A DNA stretch of 7,013 nt, from assembly GCA_021323355.1 (NCBI GenBank), contig JAJONK010000287.1:1-7013 (forward strand). The letters run 5' to 3'. This DNA is from Deltaproteobacteria bacterium. Its GTDB lineage: Bacteria; Desulfobacterota; Binatia; UBA9968. The notes below the pieces were generated by a model. The model did no database searches. It saw only the letters and a program-made list of their open reading frames with translations, and was not told the origin of the DNA. Below are positions 6,593 to 7,013 of the stretch, in pieces; the first letter of the stretch is position 1, and each line of letters begins with the position of its first letter. Position numbers and translations under genes: made by a program.

Positions 6593-6615
6593 GGCGTGAT
6601 CGCTTCGATCACGCC
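6593..6615 (-). terminator. Perfect 10-bp hairpin over the ubiD-like stop codon, possible terminator
   Basis: GGCGTGATCG and CGATCACGCC form a perfect 10-bp stem around a three-base loop; the loop reads AAG on the mRNA strand. The TGA stop of the ubiD-like gene (6611-6609) lies inside the stem. No U-tract follows on the minus strand, so intrinsic termination would be inefficient. An mRNA-stabilising or Rho-associated role is as likely. It directly abuts the octamer repeat. Confidence 0.45.
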
Positions 6616-7013
6616 CAGTAAGTGGTGCGGTCTATGGGAATATGCTGCAGAATCTCCCCTGGCACATATTCTTCGAGGCGGATTCTGGCGAGAGCCTCGT
6701 CCGGACACTTGGAGACCGGCGAGAACGGCCGGTCCAGCGGGCGGGTCGCATCGACGATCATCGCCGAAGTTTTGTGCGGGTTGTCCAATGATGGATCGAT
6801 GAGACTGGCGCGCATGATTTCGCCGATGATCGAAACCTGGCGGTGGGGTTGAACTCGTGTCGCCAGCGCCCAGAGAATTTCGGTCGGATTGTAAACATCG
6901 ATGTCCTCGTCGACGACGAAGACATTCTTACACCAATCCCATGTCAAAACCGCGGCGGCGGCGCGACCGGGATCTCCTTCGGACATTTTTTTCATTGAGA
7001 TAAACACATTCAA
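6609..7013 (-). CDS. UbiD-family decarboxylase, C-terminal part (partial at window edge)
   Basis: The last 134 residues are visible; the gene continues beyond the window. UbiD-family enzymes are prenylated-FMN-dependent reversible (de)carboxylases of aromatic and unsaturated carboxylic acids. The run of VFVVDEDIDVYNPTEILWAL, ATRVQPHR, DATRPLDRPF and the closing RIRLEEYVPGEI region is typical of the C-terminal part of the family, including the acidic VDEDIDV strand. The catalytic Glu-Asp-Arg residues mostly lie upstream, outside the window, so activity cannot be judged. True ubiquinone-pathway UbiD is only one branch; the context here, catabolic subunits and solute-binding proteins, favours a catabolic paralogue. 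The 240-base spacer with a hairpin that follows may separate it from the next genes. Confidence 0.85.
   Translation of the reverse strand: MNVFISMKKMSEGDPGRAAAAVLTWDWCKNVFVVDEDIDVYNPTEILWALATRVQPHRQVSIIGEIMRASLIDPSLDNPHKTSAMIVDATRPLDRPFSPVSKCPDEALARIRLEEYVPGEILQHIPIDRTTYWA

Overview
The window reads as one catabolic gene neighbourhood, with every convincing gene on the minus strand (transcription runs from high to low coordinates). Base composition is moderate, somewhat above 50% GC by eye. The style is genes for reductase or decarboxylase subunits interleaved with orphan ABC-type solute-binding proteins, and one enzyme gene needs selenocysteine. This suggests a soil or sediment bacterium from a lineage such as Desulfobacterota/Binatota or Rokubacteria. 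That placement is inference from gene style only.

Layout in transcription order: (1) 7013-6609, the C-terminal part of a UbiD-family decarboxylase, cut by the window edge. (2) 6608-6359, a non-coding spacer with a perfect hairpin over the ubiD-like stop codon and a pair of facing GTTCAANN octamer arrays. (3) 6358-5372, an exported NMT1/SsuA-type solute-binding protein. (4) 5367-4063, a GrdE-like protein (glycine/sarcosine/betaine reductase component B, proprotein subunit), copy 1. (5) 3916-2843, an exported Fbp/AfuA-type solute-binding protein. (6) 2800-1541, GrdE-like copy 2, which lacks a 16-residue segment. (7) 1368-28, a GrdB-like selenoprotein whose reading frame passes through an in-frame TGA at 309-307. 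(8) 21-1, the first seven codons of what looks like a third GrdE-like gene.

The main result is that two apparently separate reading frames (1368-307 and 282-28) form one 446-residue GrdB-type selenoprotein. The TGA sits in the Sec-Gly-Thr-Cys position typical of GrdB and is followed by an 8-bp hairpin with a GGC loop at the distance expected of a bacterial SECIS. A standard gene caller would split or truncate this gene.

GrdB and GrdE together form the substrate-binding and C-N-cleaving component B of glycine, sarcosine and betaine reductases. Here one GrdB-like gene lies among two or three GrdE-like genes. Both complete GrdE-like proteins carry Thr where I recall the pyruvoyl-forming Cys of classical GrdE. 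No selenoprotein A (GrdA), no acetyl-phosphate-forming GrdC/GrdD and no transporter permease is visible. My inference is a divergent reductive system for a substrate other than glycine, delivered or sensed through the two binding proteins and possibly linked to a UbiD-type decarboxylation. The substrate cannot be read from the sequence.
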